The position numbers and the translations under genes were made by a program. 64,000 bases of DNA, taken from the NCBI RefSeq assembly GCF_042682545.1, contig NZ_JBHUHQ010000016.1, one strand, 5' to 3'. Of this stretch, positions 35,371-45,021 are shown piece by piece. Under the pieces are notes generated by a model. It saw only the letters and a program-made list of their open reading frames with translations. It was not told where the DNA came from and searched no databases. Source of the stretch: Ornithinibacillus salinisoli. GTDB taxonomy: Bacteria; Bacillota; Bacilli; Bacillales; Amphibacillaceae. Position 1 is the stretch's first letter, and each line of letters begins with the position of its first letter.

Positions 35371-36741
35371 ATGGATCAAAAATTATCCGTTGAAAAAAGT
35401 GGGCAAATTATTCTTCCGGATCATGAATTATATGAGGTGAAAAGAAAGGTTTGGAATGGTGCTGTCGATCGTAGGCCAGCTGTGATTTTTGAGTGTAAAT
35501 CTGAAGCTGACGTAGTATCAGCTGTAAAATACGCAAACGATCAAAACTTAACAATTTCCATCCGTGGCGGTGGACATCATGTTGCAGGAACTGCAGTTTG
35601 TGATAATGGAGTTATGATTGATCTGTCAAATATGAAGGAAGTACATGTAGAGGAATATCGTCGGGTTGCTATAGTTGAAGGTGGAGCAACTCTGGCTGAT
35701 ATAGACTGTGAAACGCAAAAGTATGGTTTAGCAACACCGACTGGAACCGTATCTAAAACAGGTGTAGCTGGTTTAGCATTAGGCGGAGGATTTGGTTATT
35801 TGCGTGGGAAATATGGATTAACATGTGACAATATTGTAGGTGTTCGTATGGTAACAGCAGAAGGTGAAATTATATCTGTTAATGAAACAGAACACGAAGA
35901 CTTATTTTGGGCCATTCGTGGTGGTGGAGGGAATTTTGGTATCGTCACTAGCTTTGAGCTACAGCTTCATGAAGTAGGTCCCAATGTATTAGCAATAGAT
36001 GTCTTGTACGACTATAAGGATGTAGAACAGGTTTTACAAAAGATACAAACGTACATGAAGACTGCACCAGATGAAATTTCAATTAATGTAGCAATTGTCC
36101 AATTACCACCAGAACCTTTTTTACCTGACCATCTTCATCATAAACGTGTCGTTACCGTCTCAGGTATATATATAGGTGAATTAAATCGGATGATCGAAGA
36201 GGAAATCATTGAGCCGTTGGTGACATTGGCTGAGCCGATCATAGACAATACAGGTATAGTGCCATATGTTGAGGTACAAAAGAAGCTTGATCCGATGGTT
36301 CCGGATGGTGTACCTGTCGATGGAACCTCGTTATTCTTAAAGGAATTAACGGATGAAACCATACAAATCCTATTAGAAGAAATAAACAATGCAGAGCTTC
36401 CGATGGTCATGGTACAGTTATGGGCATTACATGGTCAGATGAACCGTGTTTCTTCGGATGATACTGCTTTTGCTATCAGAGATGCCGGATATTTACTAAT
36501 TATCGATGGCGAGATTCCTAAGGATAATCCTAGTAGTTGTTCTAACTGGATGACCTCGGTTTATGAAAGAATATTACCTTTTTCACATCATGGTTCTGCT
36601 TATCTAAACGGTGTAAAGGTGGATAAGGATATAACAAAGAAAACATACCGAACTAATTATGAAAAACTAAGCATCATCAAAGGTAAGTATGATCCAAGAA
36701 ATATGTTCTGCCATAATCATAATATTGAACCGAATGAGTGA
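35371..36741 (+). CDS. FAD-linked oxidoreductase, berberine-bridge-enzyme type
   Basis: A 456-residue flavoprotein of the BBE-like FAD_binding_4 family that oxidises alcohols, sugars or alkaloid-like substrates with O2. The likely bicovalent FAD anchors are the His in RGGGHHVAGTAVC (about 69-70) and Cys in YGLTCDNIVG near 152. The GVAGLALGGGFGYL loop is typical, as is the C-terminal YDPRNMFCHNHNIEP. ATG at 35371 follows TGGAGGGAATATGA with good spacing. No operon partner. Substrate unknown. Related Bacillus proteins are annotated as YgaK-like oxidoreductases. Confidence 0.88.
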   Translation: MDQKLSVEKSGQIILPDHELYEVKRKVWNGAVDRRPAVIFECKSEADVVSAVKYANDQNLTISIRGGGHHVAGTAVCDNGVMIDLSNMKEVHVEEYRRVAIVEGGATLADIDCETQKYGLATPTGTVSKTGVAGLALGGGFGYLRGKYGLTCDNIVGVRMVTAEGEIISVNETEHEDLFWAIRGGGGNFGIVTSFELQLHEVGPNVLAIDVLYDYKDVEQVLQKIQTYMKTAPDEISINVAIVQLPPEPFLPDHLHHKRVVTVSGIYIGELNRMIEEEIIEPLVTLAEPIIDNTGIVPYVEVQKKLDPMVPDGVPVDGTSLFLKELTDETIQILLEEINNAELPMVMVQLWALHGQMNRVSSDDTAFAIRDAGYLLIIDGEIPKDNPSSCSNWMTSVYERILPFSHHGSAYLNGVKVDKDITKKTYRTNYEKLSIIKGKYDPRNMFCHNHNIEPNE

Positions 36742-36749
36742 AATTATCC

Positions 36750-36925
36750 CGCATGTAATAGGCAGAAGGCTTCCCACTTTAAGACTTGGAGGTCAAGCAA
36801 AGAAGGATAAGAGAGGGAGCAACTGCCCGTAAATGTCCGATTCATTCAATGGCCTTTAGGGCATACCCTTGCGTTACTAACATTCAGTGGGGGACAAAGA
36901 ACCTCACTGAATGAAGTTTCACTTT
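36750..36925 (+). mobile_element. Possible IS200/IS605-type right-end / omega-RNA-like remnant
   Basis: Non-coding stretch containing GGCTTCCCACTTTAAGACTT, GGGAGCAACTGCCCGTAAAT, TTAGGGCATACCCTTGCG and, at 36874-36907, the hairpin ATTCAGTGGGG / CCTCACTGAAT. From memory this layout resembles the region after tnpB genes of Bacillus IS605-family elements, where the guide RNA is encoded. No transposase or tnpB is present here. The resemblance needs a search. Confidence 0.35.
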
Positions 36926-37023
36926 ATCTACATTCTGTTGAACTAATTTTTATTTTTCATCATATAGATTAGTGATGAAGCAGTTTGTGATGAATGTATA
37001 TTTTATAAGGAGGTGTTTAACGT

Positions 37024-37383
37024 ATGACAGAAGAAAATATGGAGTCTACAGAAGAAAACGTAACGGAAGTGGAGTCCGAAGATGTGAAAAATAATAAAGG
37101 TTTAGCGATATTAGCATACATTGGATTCCTATTCATCGTTCCTCTTCTTGCTGCAAAAGAATCAAAATTTGCTATGTATCACACGAATCAAGGGCTTATT
37201 TTATTTATTATTGGAGTCGCTGTGTATATTGTTGGAAGCATCATTCCGGTAATTGGCTGGTTTTTAATTTTACCGGTGGGAAGTGTACTATGGTTAATTT
37301 GGGCAATTATAGGTATTATCAATGCGGCGAATGGAAAAGAAAAACCTTTGCCTTGGATTGGTAATATGTCGATTATTAAGTAA
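37024..37383 (+). CDS. DUF4870/Tic20-like small membrane protein
   Basis: A 119-residue protein with an acidic N-terminus (EE-rich 1-25) then three to four membrane segments. GLAILAYIGFLFIVPLLAAKESKFAMYHTNQGL (29-61) has the 'HTNQG' signature of DUF4870/import-component-like proteins. Function in bacteria is not established. Single gene after AAGGAGGTG. A convergent hairpin follows. Confidence 0.8.
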   Translation: MTEENMESTEENVTEVESEDVKNNKGLAILAYIGFLFIVPLLAAKESKFAMYHTNQGLILFIIGVAVYIVGSIIPVIGWFLILPVGSVLWLIWAIIGIINAANGKEKPLPWIGNMSIIK

Positions 37384-37385
37384 TA

Positions 37386-37425
37386 AAGACACGAGATAGG
37401 AATGGGCCTTCCTATCTTGTGTCTT
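37386..37425. terminator. Bidirectional hairpin terminator
   Basis: Stem AAGACACGAGATAGGAA / TTCCTATCTTGTGTCTT between the DUF4870-like gene and the convergent LuxR-type gene. Confidence 0.75.
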
Positions 37426-37427
37426 AG

Positions 37428-39464
37428 CTAGACAAGTTCCATGATCTGTTTGATTAATTGTGTACGATTTTTTACGTTAGCTTTTTTAAGGATTCTACTG
37501 ATATGTTTTTTTACAGTTACTTCAGCTAAATATAAACTATTTGCAATGTCTCTATTATTTTTGTCTTCAAGCAACAGTTCTACTATATCTTTTTCTCGAT
37601 CTGTAAGTGCTAGCGTTTCAGCTATTAAATCTATTTTGACATCATTTGTAGAATGAGTTAAAAATTGCTTTAAATAATCTGCTAACTTAGAACCACGAAC
37701 ATCAAGCATATAGGTAGGAGAAGGCATATCATCACCAAAGTCATATGATGTAGCTCCAGGGACTTCTTGAAAGCCTACGTATGTTAAAATGTCTTGAAAA
37801 AAATGAATGGATGATGAAGTTATAATCTTCCCATCAAGTAATAATAATGGAATTAAATTGTATAATAAAAAGGATTGTGCCGATATATTAGCCGGATCAA
37901 TGTAATCAATATGTCTGATATACCAACCAGCATTATTTTCTTCTGTAACGTTAAATGTTTCTAATTCTTCGATCGATAGTTGATCAAAATAGTTTTTCGA
38001 AATAGGCTCAGTTGCTAAGTATTTCAACGTTTTATTGTTAATTGGAACGATAATAGTTAATCCAATCGTTTCTCCAAACTCGTTCTTTAATAGACGTGTT
38101 GTATTATAGCCCACCTTTTTAATATATTCTGGCCCAAGCAATTCATTTTCTTTTTTATTATGTTGTATGGAAGCATAAAATTGGTATGTTTTATTATGTG
38201 AACGATTGTAGAATTCTGCTTCACTTTCGGCGATATGTTTTCTTTTATAATCAAAGAATGCTTCAACTTCATGGAAGTTATATTCTTCGACAGGTTCTAA
38301 GTACATGGAGTTTTCTATGTACTCCTGAAAAAGTACAGATTGTATAAAATCATTTCTTAGATGATAAAAAAACTGAGCCAGATCATGTGGCGATCGGCTT
38401 TCAATGGTTCGGTTATAGTAATATGCAACAATCCGTTCTGAAATAGATTGATAATAAACTGGATTTCGATGCTTTAAGTCCAACTGAATGGCATCCCGAA
38501 TTAAATCATGCATTGACCATCCATGCTGATTTGCGCGGATAAACGAAAATGACGTAAGGTCACTAAACGTTTTAACAGATATTTCTTGTTCAAGAACTAC
38601 CGATAAACTCGCTTGATCGAAATTATGGAAAAGTGCTGCAATATAGATTAGACGGTGTACTTCCTCATCATTCACTTCTTTTAACCATCTTTCGGTCAAT
38701 TCTAATAGTATATGTGATGTATTTTGATTCAGATCTTCTAATCCATTATCCATATTTGTCAGTGTAGTTAATGAGAGTGTCAGCGGATGGCCTTCTGAAA
38801 ACTTCCAAATGGTGTGTATTAGTTGATCATCTTTAATGTTAAACCTATTTAAATAGGTTCGTGATTGTTCAAAGTTAAATTCTGTTAACTCTGTTTGTTT
38901 TGTTACCTGACTCCAGGTAGATGATGTAATCCATTCGTTTTTCAATTTACCTCTGCCTGCCATCACAATAAATACATCCTTTGGTAAATTCCGAACAAAT
39001 ACTTGTCGAAACCATCGATCTAAATCATCCATCTGTTCATAGGTATCAATAGCTAGTATAATACGTTTTTTAGTAGCAATTTTCCCTAAGAGTTGTAAAC
39101 ATGTTTCTACGGAATAGGATGGAATCGTATTATAATTTGTACTGATTGTAAACTCTATTATTTGAAGAAGATGTTCAGCAAATCCTGCTGGTGTATGATT
39201 AAATTCCTGACTATCAAGTTGTAAAAACAGAACGTTTTTTTCTTTAGCGATACGATGATATGCATTTAATAAAAATGATTTTCCCACTCCTCCAGTACCA
39301 TAATGATGGAGGACTTTCAGTGTTGGAGATTCCTCCGTGATCCACTCTTGAAATAGTTTTCGTTCCTTATGTCTGCCAATAAAGAAATCTTCCTCTACTT
39401 TTTCAATAAAATCACTTGTTTTGCTGGCATACTCCGAAATATCATCATTGGTGTTGAAAGCCAT
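37428..39464 (-). CDS. Large ATPase / LuxR-type transcriptional regulator
   Basis: A 678-residue signal-transduction ATPase with a LuxR-type DNA-binding end. Walker A is G56-T-G-G-V-G-K62-S63 and a Walker-B-like IILAIDTYEQMDDLDRW follows near 135-150. Middle residues 210-600 are helical and poorly conserved. A GerE/LuxR helix-turn-helix closes the protein (about 615-675: LTDREKDIVELLLEDKNNRDIANSLYLAEVTVKKHISRIL). It looks like the LAL (MalT-like) or STAND class but lacks obvious tetratricopeptide repeats. Divergent, 177 bp apart, from the penicillin-acylase-family gene, which it may control. The ligand is unknown. Confidence 0.82.
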   Translation of the reverse strand: MAFNTNDDISEYASKTSDFIEKVEEDFFIGRHKERKLFQEWITEESPTLKVLHHYGTGGVGKSFLLNAYHRIAKEKNVLFLQLDSQEFNHTPAGFAEHLLQIIEFTISTNYNTIPSYSVETCLQLLGKIATKKRIILAIDTYEQMDDLDRWFRQVFVRNLPKDVFIVMAGRGKLKNEWITSSTWSQVTKQTELTEFNFEQSRTYLNRFNIKDDQLIHTIWKFSEGHPLTLSLTTLTNMDNGLEDLNQNTSHILLELTERWLKEVNDEEVHRLIYIAALFHNFDQASLSVVLEQEISVKTFSDLTSFSFIRANQHGWSMHDLIRDAIQLDLKHRNPVYYQSISERIVAYYYNRTIESRSPHDLAQFFYHLRNDFIQSVLFQEYIENSMYLEPVEEYNFHEVEAFFDYKRKHIAESEAEFYNRSHNKTYQFYASIQHNKKENELLGPEYIKKVGYNTTRLLKNEFGETIGLTIIVPINNKTLKYLATEPISKNYFDQLSIEELETFNVTEENNAGWYIRHIDYIDPANISAQSFLLYNLIPLLLLDGKIITSSSIHFFQDILTYVGFQEVPGATSYDFGDDMPSPTYMLDVRGSKLADYLKQFLTHSTNDVKIDLIAETLALTDREKDIVELLLEDKNNRDIANSLYLAEVTVKKHISRILKKANVKNRTQLIKQIMELV

Positions 39465-39641
39465 TCTATTCCCCCTTGGATAATTTTTAGAACAATCTAA
39501 CTATTTTTTATAGTAAAGTAGCGGAATGAACATGTCAATAAGGCTCGTAATAGCTTCACTATCAAAGGTTAACTATTTATCGTTTGTTTATGCTAAGATA
39601 AACTTATCAGAATTTACAAACGATAAAGGGGGAGGTAGGTT

Positions 39642-42035
39642 TTGAATCAAGCGGAAGCTGTTCAGCATGTATCAAAACAAAAGAAAAAAAGAAATTGGAA
39701 AAAGATTAGTCTTATTATAGGTGGGAGTGTTCTCATTGTTTGTATTACAGTACTCATTTTTGTAAACGTATTCATGAATAAATCACTTCCACAAATAGAA
39801 GGAACGATAACACTACCAATGCTGGAAGAAGAGGTAGTCGTTCTAACTGATGATAGTGGTATACCACATATCAAGGCACAAAATGATCATGATTTATTTG
39901 TCGTTCAAGGTTATTTACAGGCCCAAAACCGAATATTTCAAATGGAGCTATCACGTAGACAGGCATCGGGAACACTTAGTGAAGTAGTTGGTGAAGCGGT
40001 AATTGATCAAGACAAGTATTTTCGAACGTTAGGATTAAGACGAGCTGCGGAGAAGTCATATGAGATATATTCAGATGAAGGAAAGGAAGTTCTAAGTTGG
40101 TTTGCGGAAGGAGTAAATGCGTATATTGACGAAGCAAAAGATAATAACAGTTTACCAGTTGAATTTTTACTGATGGGATCGGAGCCGGAACCATGGTCAC
40201 CGATTGACTCTTTAACTATTGGAAAATTTATGGCTTTTGATCTCGGTGGTAATTGGGAACGTCAGGCATTTAACTATTATGTATTAAACCAATTTAAACA
40301 AGAGAAAGCGTATGAACTATTCCCACATTATCCTAATAATAAGCCAACAATTATGGAAGGGGAAGAAATAGATATTGCGTCCAGCTTTGAGAATGCGGTT
40401 ATCCCACATGCTTTTAATGGAAGTAATAACTGGGTAGTAAGTGGGGAAAAAGCAGAATCAGGGTTACCGCTTTTAGCTGATGATCCTCATCTAGGTTTAG
40501 CAACTCCATCCATTTGGCTACAAATGCATTTGGAGTCTGAAGCAGTAAATGTAAGTGGTGTTATTTTTGCAGGTGTTCCTGGGATTATTCTTGGTCACAA
40601 CGAACATATTGCTTGGGGAGTAACGAATACTGGGCCTGATGTGCAGCAATTATATATAGAGAAGCGAAATCCAGATAACGACAATGAGTATTTGTATGAA
40701 GAGGATTGGGAAGAAGCAACTGTAATAGAAGAGCCGATCCATGTAAAAGATGGCGAGACTATTGACTATCACGTAACAGAAACGAGGCATGGACCAATTG
40801 TATCTGAGTTTGCGGAGGAAAGTGGGAAAGATACTGTTTTGTCACTACGATGGACTGCTTTAGACCCAACAACAGAACTAGAGGCAATATTGGAAATTAA
40901 TCGTGCGACGAATTGGGAGGAGTTTGAAGAGGGATTAGAAAAATTCCTTGTTCCTGCCCAAAACTTTGTGTTTGCAGCTAATGATGGCACTATCGCTTAT
41001 AAAGCCAATGGAAGAATACCTATTTATACGGATGGTGATGATGCCTTGTTGCCATTACCAGGTTGGAATGCAGAGCATGAATGGCAAGGGTTTATCCCAT
41101 ATGATGAATTACCAACATTAGTGAATCCTGAAAAAGGTTATATTGCTACTGCGAATAATAAAGTAGTTGGTGATGATTACCCTTACCATATCAGTAATGT
41201 TTGGGCACAGCCATATCGATATGAGAGAATAGCGGAAGTATTGGAGGCAGGCGAAGATCTGACTGTTCAGGATATGCAAGCATTACAAATGGATATAACA
41301 AATTTACAAGCTCGTGAGTTTGTTCCTATTTTTATCGAAAACTTAAAAGGTGTAAAACTGAATGAAGATGGCGAGATAGCTTTATCTTTACTTGAGAAAT
41401 GGGATTATACAGATGATGTCAACTACCCTGAGCCATTAATATTCCATCATTGGATAGATGAAATGGAAGCCATACTATATCATGATGAGATTCCTGAAAG
41501 CGTCATGGGGCTTTTTGGTAGTCGTGGTCAAACCACGGACGAACTACTACGAAAGGCAGCAAGTGGTGAAGAGTCCATTTGGATAACAGAAAATGGTGGG
41601 TTGGAGACCGTATTGAAAAGTTCTCTTGAAAATACGATTGCCAAGCTTACGGAAGTATATGGAGATGATCTAACAGCATGGAAGTGGGGAGATTATCATA
41701 CGGTACAATTTGATCACCCACTGTCAGCAGTCCATCCAGTACTTACATACTTATTTAATAATGAAGATCCTATGCCAGTAGGAGGGAGTGCAGTAACACC
41801 AATGGCTGCAGCTTATCATTCCGAAACTGGAGAAGTAAACCACGGAGCCTCCTGGCGTTTTGTGATTGATACAAATGATATGAACGCAGGGTATCACATC
41901 GTGGGTCCTGGTCAAGAAGGACATTTTAAAAGTGAATGGTATGATGATCAGATAGATGATTGGGTCAATGGCACTTACCATTTAACTGATTTAAATACAG
42001 AAGTAGGAAAGACATTAACTTTCTTACCAGAGTAA
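39642..42035 (+). CDS. Penicillin acylase family N-terminal-nucleophile hydrolase
   Basis: Extracytoplasmic Ntn amidase of 797 residues that should self-cleave into alpha and beta chains before S261, in FNGS-NNWVVSG. An N-terminal membrane helix (about 22-45) anchors or exports it. Other family residues are visible in TNTGPDVQQLYIEK, the QNFVFAANDGTIAYKANGRIP loop and PMAAAYHSETGEVNHGASWRFVID. Substrates in the family include beta-lactam side chains, acyl-homoserine lactones and N-acyl amino acids; none is certain here. The start is TTG at 39642 behind GGGGGAGGT. It is divergent from an ATPase/LuxR regulator. Confidence 0.9.
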   Translation: MNQAEAVQHVSKQKKKRNWKKISLIIGGSVLIVCITVLIFVNVFMNKSLPQIEGTITLPMLEEEVVVLTDDSGIPHIKAQNDHDLFVVQGYLQAQNRIFQMELSRRQASGTLSEVVGEAVIDQDKYFRTLGLRRAAEKSYEIYSDEGKEVLSWFAEGVNAYIDEAKDNNSLPVEFLLMGSEPEPWSPIDSLTIGKFMAFDLGGNWERQAFNYYVLNQFKQEKAYELFPHYPNNKPTIMEGEEIDIASSFENAVIPHAFNGSNNWVVSGEKAESGLPLLADDPHLGLATPSIWLQMHLESEAVNVSGVIFAGVPGIILGHNEHIAWGVTNTGPDVQQLYIEKRNPDNDNEYLYEEDWEEATVIEEPIHVKDGETIDYHVTETRHGPIVSEFAEESGKDTVLSLRWTALDPTTELEAILEINRATNWEEFEEGLEKFLVPAQNFVFAANDGTIAYKANGRIPIYTDGDDALLPLPGWNAEHEWQGFIPYDELPTLVNPEKGYIATANNKVVGDDYPYHISNVWAQPYRYERIAEVLEAGEDLTVQDMQALQMDITNLQAREFVPIFIENLKGVKLNEDGEIALSLLEKWDYTDDVNYPEPLIFHHWIDEMEAILYHDEIPESVMGLFGSRGQTTDELLRKAASGEESIWITENGGLETVLKSSLENTIAKLTEVYGDDLTAWKWGDYHTVQFDHPLSAVHPVLTYLFNNEDPMPVGGSAVTPMAAAYHSETGEVNHGASWRFVIDTNDMNAGYHIVGPGQEGHFKSEWYDDQIDDWVNGTYHLTDLNTEVGKTLTFLPE

Positions 42036-42116
42036 AGGTATAGAATATCGGATCTATCAAAACATAAGATAGAACAGATGTAATCTGTTCACAATTCCCA
42101 CGAGGAGTGATCGGTT

Positions 42117-42314
42117 ATGGCAAGGAACAATAATAAATTGTTAGTGCCAGGTGCAAAAGGTGCAATGGACCATATGAAAGAGGAAATTGCAAATGAATTT
42201 GGTGTTCAGCCAGGAGCTGACACAACTGCACGTGAAAACGGATCTGTAGGTGGGGAAATGGTCAAACGCATGGTTCAAATGGCCGAATCTAGTATGCGAA
42301 ATGGGGAAAAGTAG
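42117..42314 (+). CDS. Alpha/beta-type small acid-soluble spore protein
   Basis: A 65-residue SASP that coats spore DNA and is cut during germination by the GPR protease. The conserved blocks KLLVPGAKGAMDHMKEEIANEFGV (containing the GPR site region EFGV) and GSVGGEMVKRMVQMAES are present. The gene stands alone after GAGGAGTGAT and is followed by its own terminator. It shows that the organism forms endospores. Confidence 0.95.
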   Translation: MARNNNKLLVPGAKGAMDHMKEEIANEFGVQPGADTTARENGSVGGEMVKRMVQMAESSMRNGEK

Positions 42315-42321
42315 CATACCA

Positions 42322-42350
42322 AAAAGAAGCCTCTCAGGGGGCTTCTTTTT
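42322..42350 (+). terminator. Terminator of the SASP gene
   Basis: Hairpin AAGAAGCC / GGCTTCTT with a T-run directly after the stop codon. The stretch 42351-42594 before the importer shows only a possible promoter region. Confidence 0.88.
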
Positions 42351-42594
42351 GTTTGTGTCGTTTATGAATGAAATCAACTGCATAGTTCCTCCATTTGGAA
42401 AACGTGCATATTTTACCATAATCATCTATAAATTGCCGTTTTTTATTATTCGAGTAATTATTTATTGAGAATACTTATAAATAATACAAATATAGCTGTT
42501 ATTGATATACATAGTCCATTTGTATCACTATGTCATCATTGCTAACATTAATATGTTGGAGTTTTTTCTACTAGACCAACAGGGGGTGATACAG

Positions 42595-43248
42595 ATGGTG
42601 AAATTTTTTAATTACTTAAGTAGCAACTATGATCAAGTTCTAGGTTATACAATTGAACATATCCAACTAGTAGGGCTAGCAATCATAATCGCAATATTAA
42701 TTGGTGTCCCACTTGGTATCTATTTAACTACAAATCAAGCATTGGCAGAAACAGTTCTTCAAATTACTTCGATTATCATGACTATCCCAAGTATTGCCTT
42801 ATTCGGCATAATGATTCCGGTATTATCTGTAATAGGTCAAGGCATTGGTTTTTTACCCGCATTAATTGCTCTTGTTTTATATTCCCAACTCCCAATTATC
42901 CGAAATACCTATACTGCAATTAATGATGTTGATCCTAATATTCGTGATGCAGCAAAAGGTATTGGAATGACAACCTTTCAACGATTGATGCGGGTAGAAA
43001 TTCCTAACTCGATGCCACTAATAATGGCTGGTATTCGTACGGCAACCGTATTAAATATTGGTATTGGTGCAATTGCTGCTTTTATTGGTTCTGGTGGACT
43101 CGGTGTTTTAATCAATCAAGGAATATCACGGTCCAATAGTACGATGGTTTTAGCAGGTGCCGTTGTCGTATCTATATTAGCTATCATTGCTGATTTCTTA
43201 TTGAAATTCTTGCAAAACAAATTTACTCCTAAAGGAATTAAAAGTTAA
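42595..43248 (+). CDS. OpuC-type osmoprotectant ABC permease 1
   Basis: Inner-membrane permease of a quaternary-amine/osmoprotectant importer, 217 residues with about six membrane segments. PFAM-type BPD_transp features include the EAA-like loop DAAKGIGMTTFQRLMRVEIP (near 118-137). The longest frame begins at 42502, but AGGGGGTGAT precisely precedes the ATG at 42595 (MVKFFNYL). First of a four-gene operon: permease, ATPase, permease, binding protein. Confidence 0.9.
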   Translation: MVKFFNYLSSNYDQVLGYTIEHIQLVGLAIIIAILIGVPLGIYLTTNQALAETVLQITSIIMTIPSIALFGIMIPVLSVIGQGIGFLPALIALVLYSQLPIIRNTYTAINDVDPNIRDAAKGIGMTTFQRLMRVEIPNSMPLIMAGIRTATVLNIGIGAIAAFIGSGGLGVLINQGISRSNSTMVLAGAVVVSILAIIADFLLKFLQNKFTPKGIKS

Positions 43249-43263
43249 CGATGAGGTGAAAAT

Positions 43264-44241
43264 GTGATCCAATTTCAAAATGTATCGAAAATATATAATG
43301 GGAATGTTCAAGCATTACGTGATGTAACGTTTGATGTAGAAGATGGTGAGGTCGTTATCCTACTTGGACCCTCTGGGTGTGGTAAGACAACATTACTTCG
43401 TATGGTCAATCAACTAGAAAGCATTACTTCTGGTGATATTATCTTAAATGATCAAAAGGTTCAGGAGATGAATCAAATCAACATGCGTCGAAATATTGGG
43501 TATGTCATTCAGAGTAATGGATTATTTCCTAATATGACTATTGAGAAAAATGTCATGATTGTACCTGATTTACTTGGTTGGGATAGAAGGAAACAACAAG
43601 ATCGCTTTAACTATTTAATGGAATTAATAGGTCTCAATCCAGATGAATACCGAAAGCGATATCCACATGAACTATCTGGAGGTCAACAACAACGTATTGG
43701 TGTTGCGAGAGCATTAGCAGCAGATCCACCTGTTATGCTAATGGACGAGCCGTTTGGGGCACTTGATCCAATTATGCGGATAAGATTACAAGAAGAATTC
43801 TTACAAATACAAAAAGAGGTCAAAAAGACCATTTTATTTGTCAGTCATGATATTGATGAAGCAGTAAAAATGGGGGATAAGATTGCGTTACTTCGTGATG
43901 GTCAAATCATGCAATACGATCGCCCTTCCGAGATATTAAACCATCCTAAAAATGAATTTGTTAATGAATTTGTTGGAAGAGATCGTGTATTAAAAAGTAT
44001 GAGTTTATATTCAATAAAAGAATTGGCAAATGCACTGGCGTTAGAGGGGATCTCTCAATCTAGTGAAGCAAAAACAATTCAAGAAGAAACATCTCTTCGA
44101 ATTGCTATATCTATGCTGTTAAATCAAGAAGCGGAACAGTTAATCGTCATAGATAAGGAGAACAATCAAAAAGGAAGTATCACACTCAGTCTGATTGATA
44201 AGTTTCTTCAGTTAGAGGTCAGAGGAACTACTGTTTCATAG
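43264..44241 (+). CDS. Osmoprotectant ABC transporter ATP-binding protein
   Basis: ATPase subunit of 325 residues. Walker A GPSGCGKTT (35-43), ABC signature LSGGQQQRIG near 138-147, and Walker B PPVMLMDEPFGALDP with a switch His in LFVSHDIDEAV. A C-terminal extension (250-325) is reminiscent of a degenerate CBS region that in OpuCA-like proteins senses ionic strength. GTG start at 43264 after GATGAGGTG. Similar to OpuCA/ProV. Confidence 0.9.
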   Translation: MIQFQNVSKIYNGNVQALRDVTFDVEDGEVVILLGPSGCGKTTLLRMVNQLESITSGDIILNDQKVQEMNQINMRRNIGYVIQSNGLFPNMTIEKNVMIVPDLLGWDRRKQQDRFNYLMELIGLNPDEYRKRYPHELSGGQQQRIGVARALAADPPVMLMDEPFGALDPIMRIRLQEEFLQIQKEVKKTILFVSHDIDEAVKMGDKIALLRDGQIMQYDRPSEILNHPKNEFVNEFVGRDRVLKSMSLYSIKELANALALEGISQSSEAKTIQEETSLRIAISMLLNQEAEQLIVIDKENNQKGSITLSLIDKFLQLEVRGTTVS

Positions 44242-44256
44242 GAAAGGACTGAAAAA

Positions 44257-45003
44257 ATGGATAGAAATAAATACATCGCAATAGTTGTAAAAGTTTTTTT
44301 CAGTATCCTAGTTATCGCATTTTTCTATTGGGCATTCGCTAACCAAATGTTTTCACGAATTTTTGAAGACAGTGATAAGTTTTTAACTCTATTACAACAG
44401 CACATCGTTATTATACTGATTTCTGGAGGATTAGCGATTCTAATTGCGGTACCGATAGGAATTATATTGACGCGACCGAGGTTTCGAAAAGCGGAATGGC
44501 TCGTTGTTAATATTGCAAATCTAGGACAAACGATTCCAAGTCTAGCTGTGTTAGCACTAGCAATGGGTTTTCTAGGAATAGGAATGAAAGCAGCAATTGT
44601 TGCACTATTCGTCTACTCGTTATTACCAATTCTACAGAATACTATAGCAGGTTTGGATTCAGTGGATGAGAATGCAAAAGACGCAGCAAAAGGTATGGGA
44701 TTAACTTCGTTACAGATCTTATTTAAAATCGAATTGCCAAATGCAGCTTATTCGATAATGGCTGGTGTTCGAACAGCCCTTGTCATCAATGTTGGTACAG
44801 CAGCACTTGCTTATCTAATTGGTGGCGGTGGCCTTGGTGTATGGATATTTACTGGGATTCAATTGTTTGATAATACGTATCTTATGTCAGGCGCCGTTCC
44901 AGTTACATTGTTAGCTATATTTATCGATTATCTTTTACGAGGACTACAATATGTACTTGATCCAAAAGGATTAAGAATGGCAAGACAGGTATTAAAATCA
45001 TAA
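44257..45003 (+). CDS. OpuC-type osmoprotectant ABC permease 2
   Basis: Second permease of 248 residues with the same loop motif DAAKGMGLTSLQILFKIELP. It has five to six membrane segments after an N-terminal signal-anchor-like helix. It starts 15 bp after the ATPase. Two different permeases flanking the ATPase form a heterodimeric channel, as in OpuC/YehYW systems. Confidence 0.9.
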   Translation: MDRNKYIAIVVKVFFSILVIAFFYWAFANQMFSRIFEDSDKFLTLLQQHIVIILISGGLAILIAVPIGIILTRPRFRKAEWLVVNIANLGQTIPSLAVLALAMGFLGIGMKAAIVALFVYSLLPILQNTIAGLDSVDENAKDAAKGMGLTSLQILFKIELPNAAYSIMAGVRTALVINVGTAALAYLIGGGGLGVWIFTGIQLFDNTYLMSGAVPVTLLAIFIDYLLRGLQYVLDPKGLRMARQVLKS

Positions 45004-45021
45004 ATTAGGAGGATTTTTTAC

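Noticed and set aside
42020..42116. SigG promoter ahead of the SASP gene
   Set aside because: Expected for this gene, but the candidate GTATA and CATAAGA boxes have poor spacing and match, so I could not support one.
42250..42468. Plus-strand open frame overlapping the SASP terminator
   Set aside because: It starts inside the SASP gene in another frame and lacks its own ribosome binding site. It spans a terminator.
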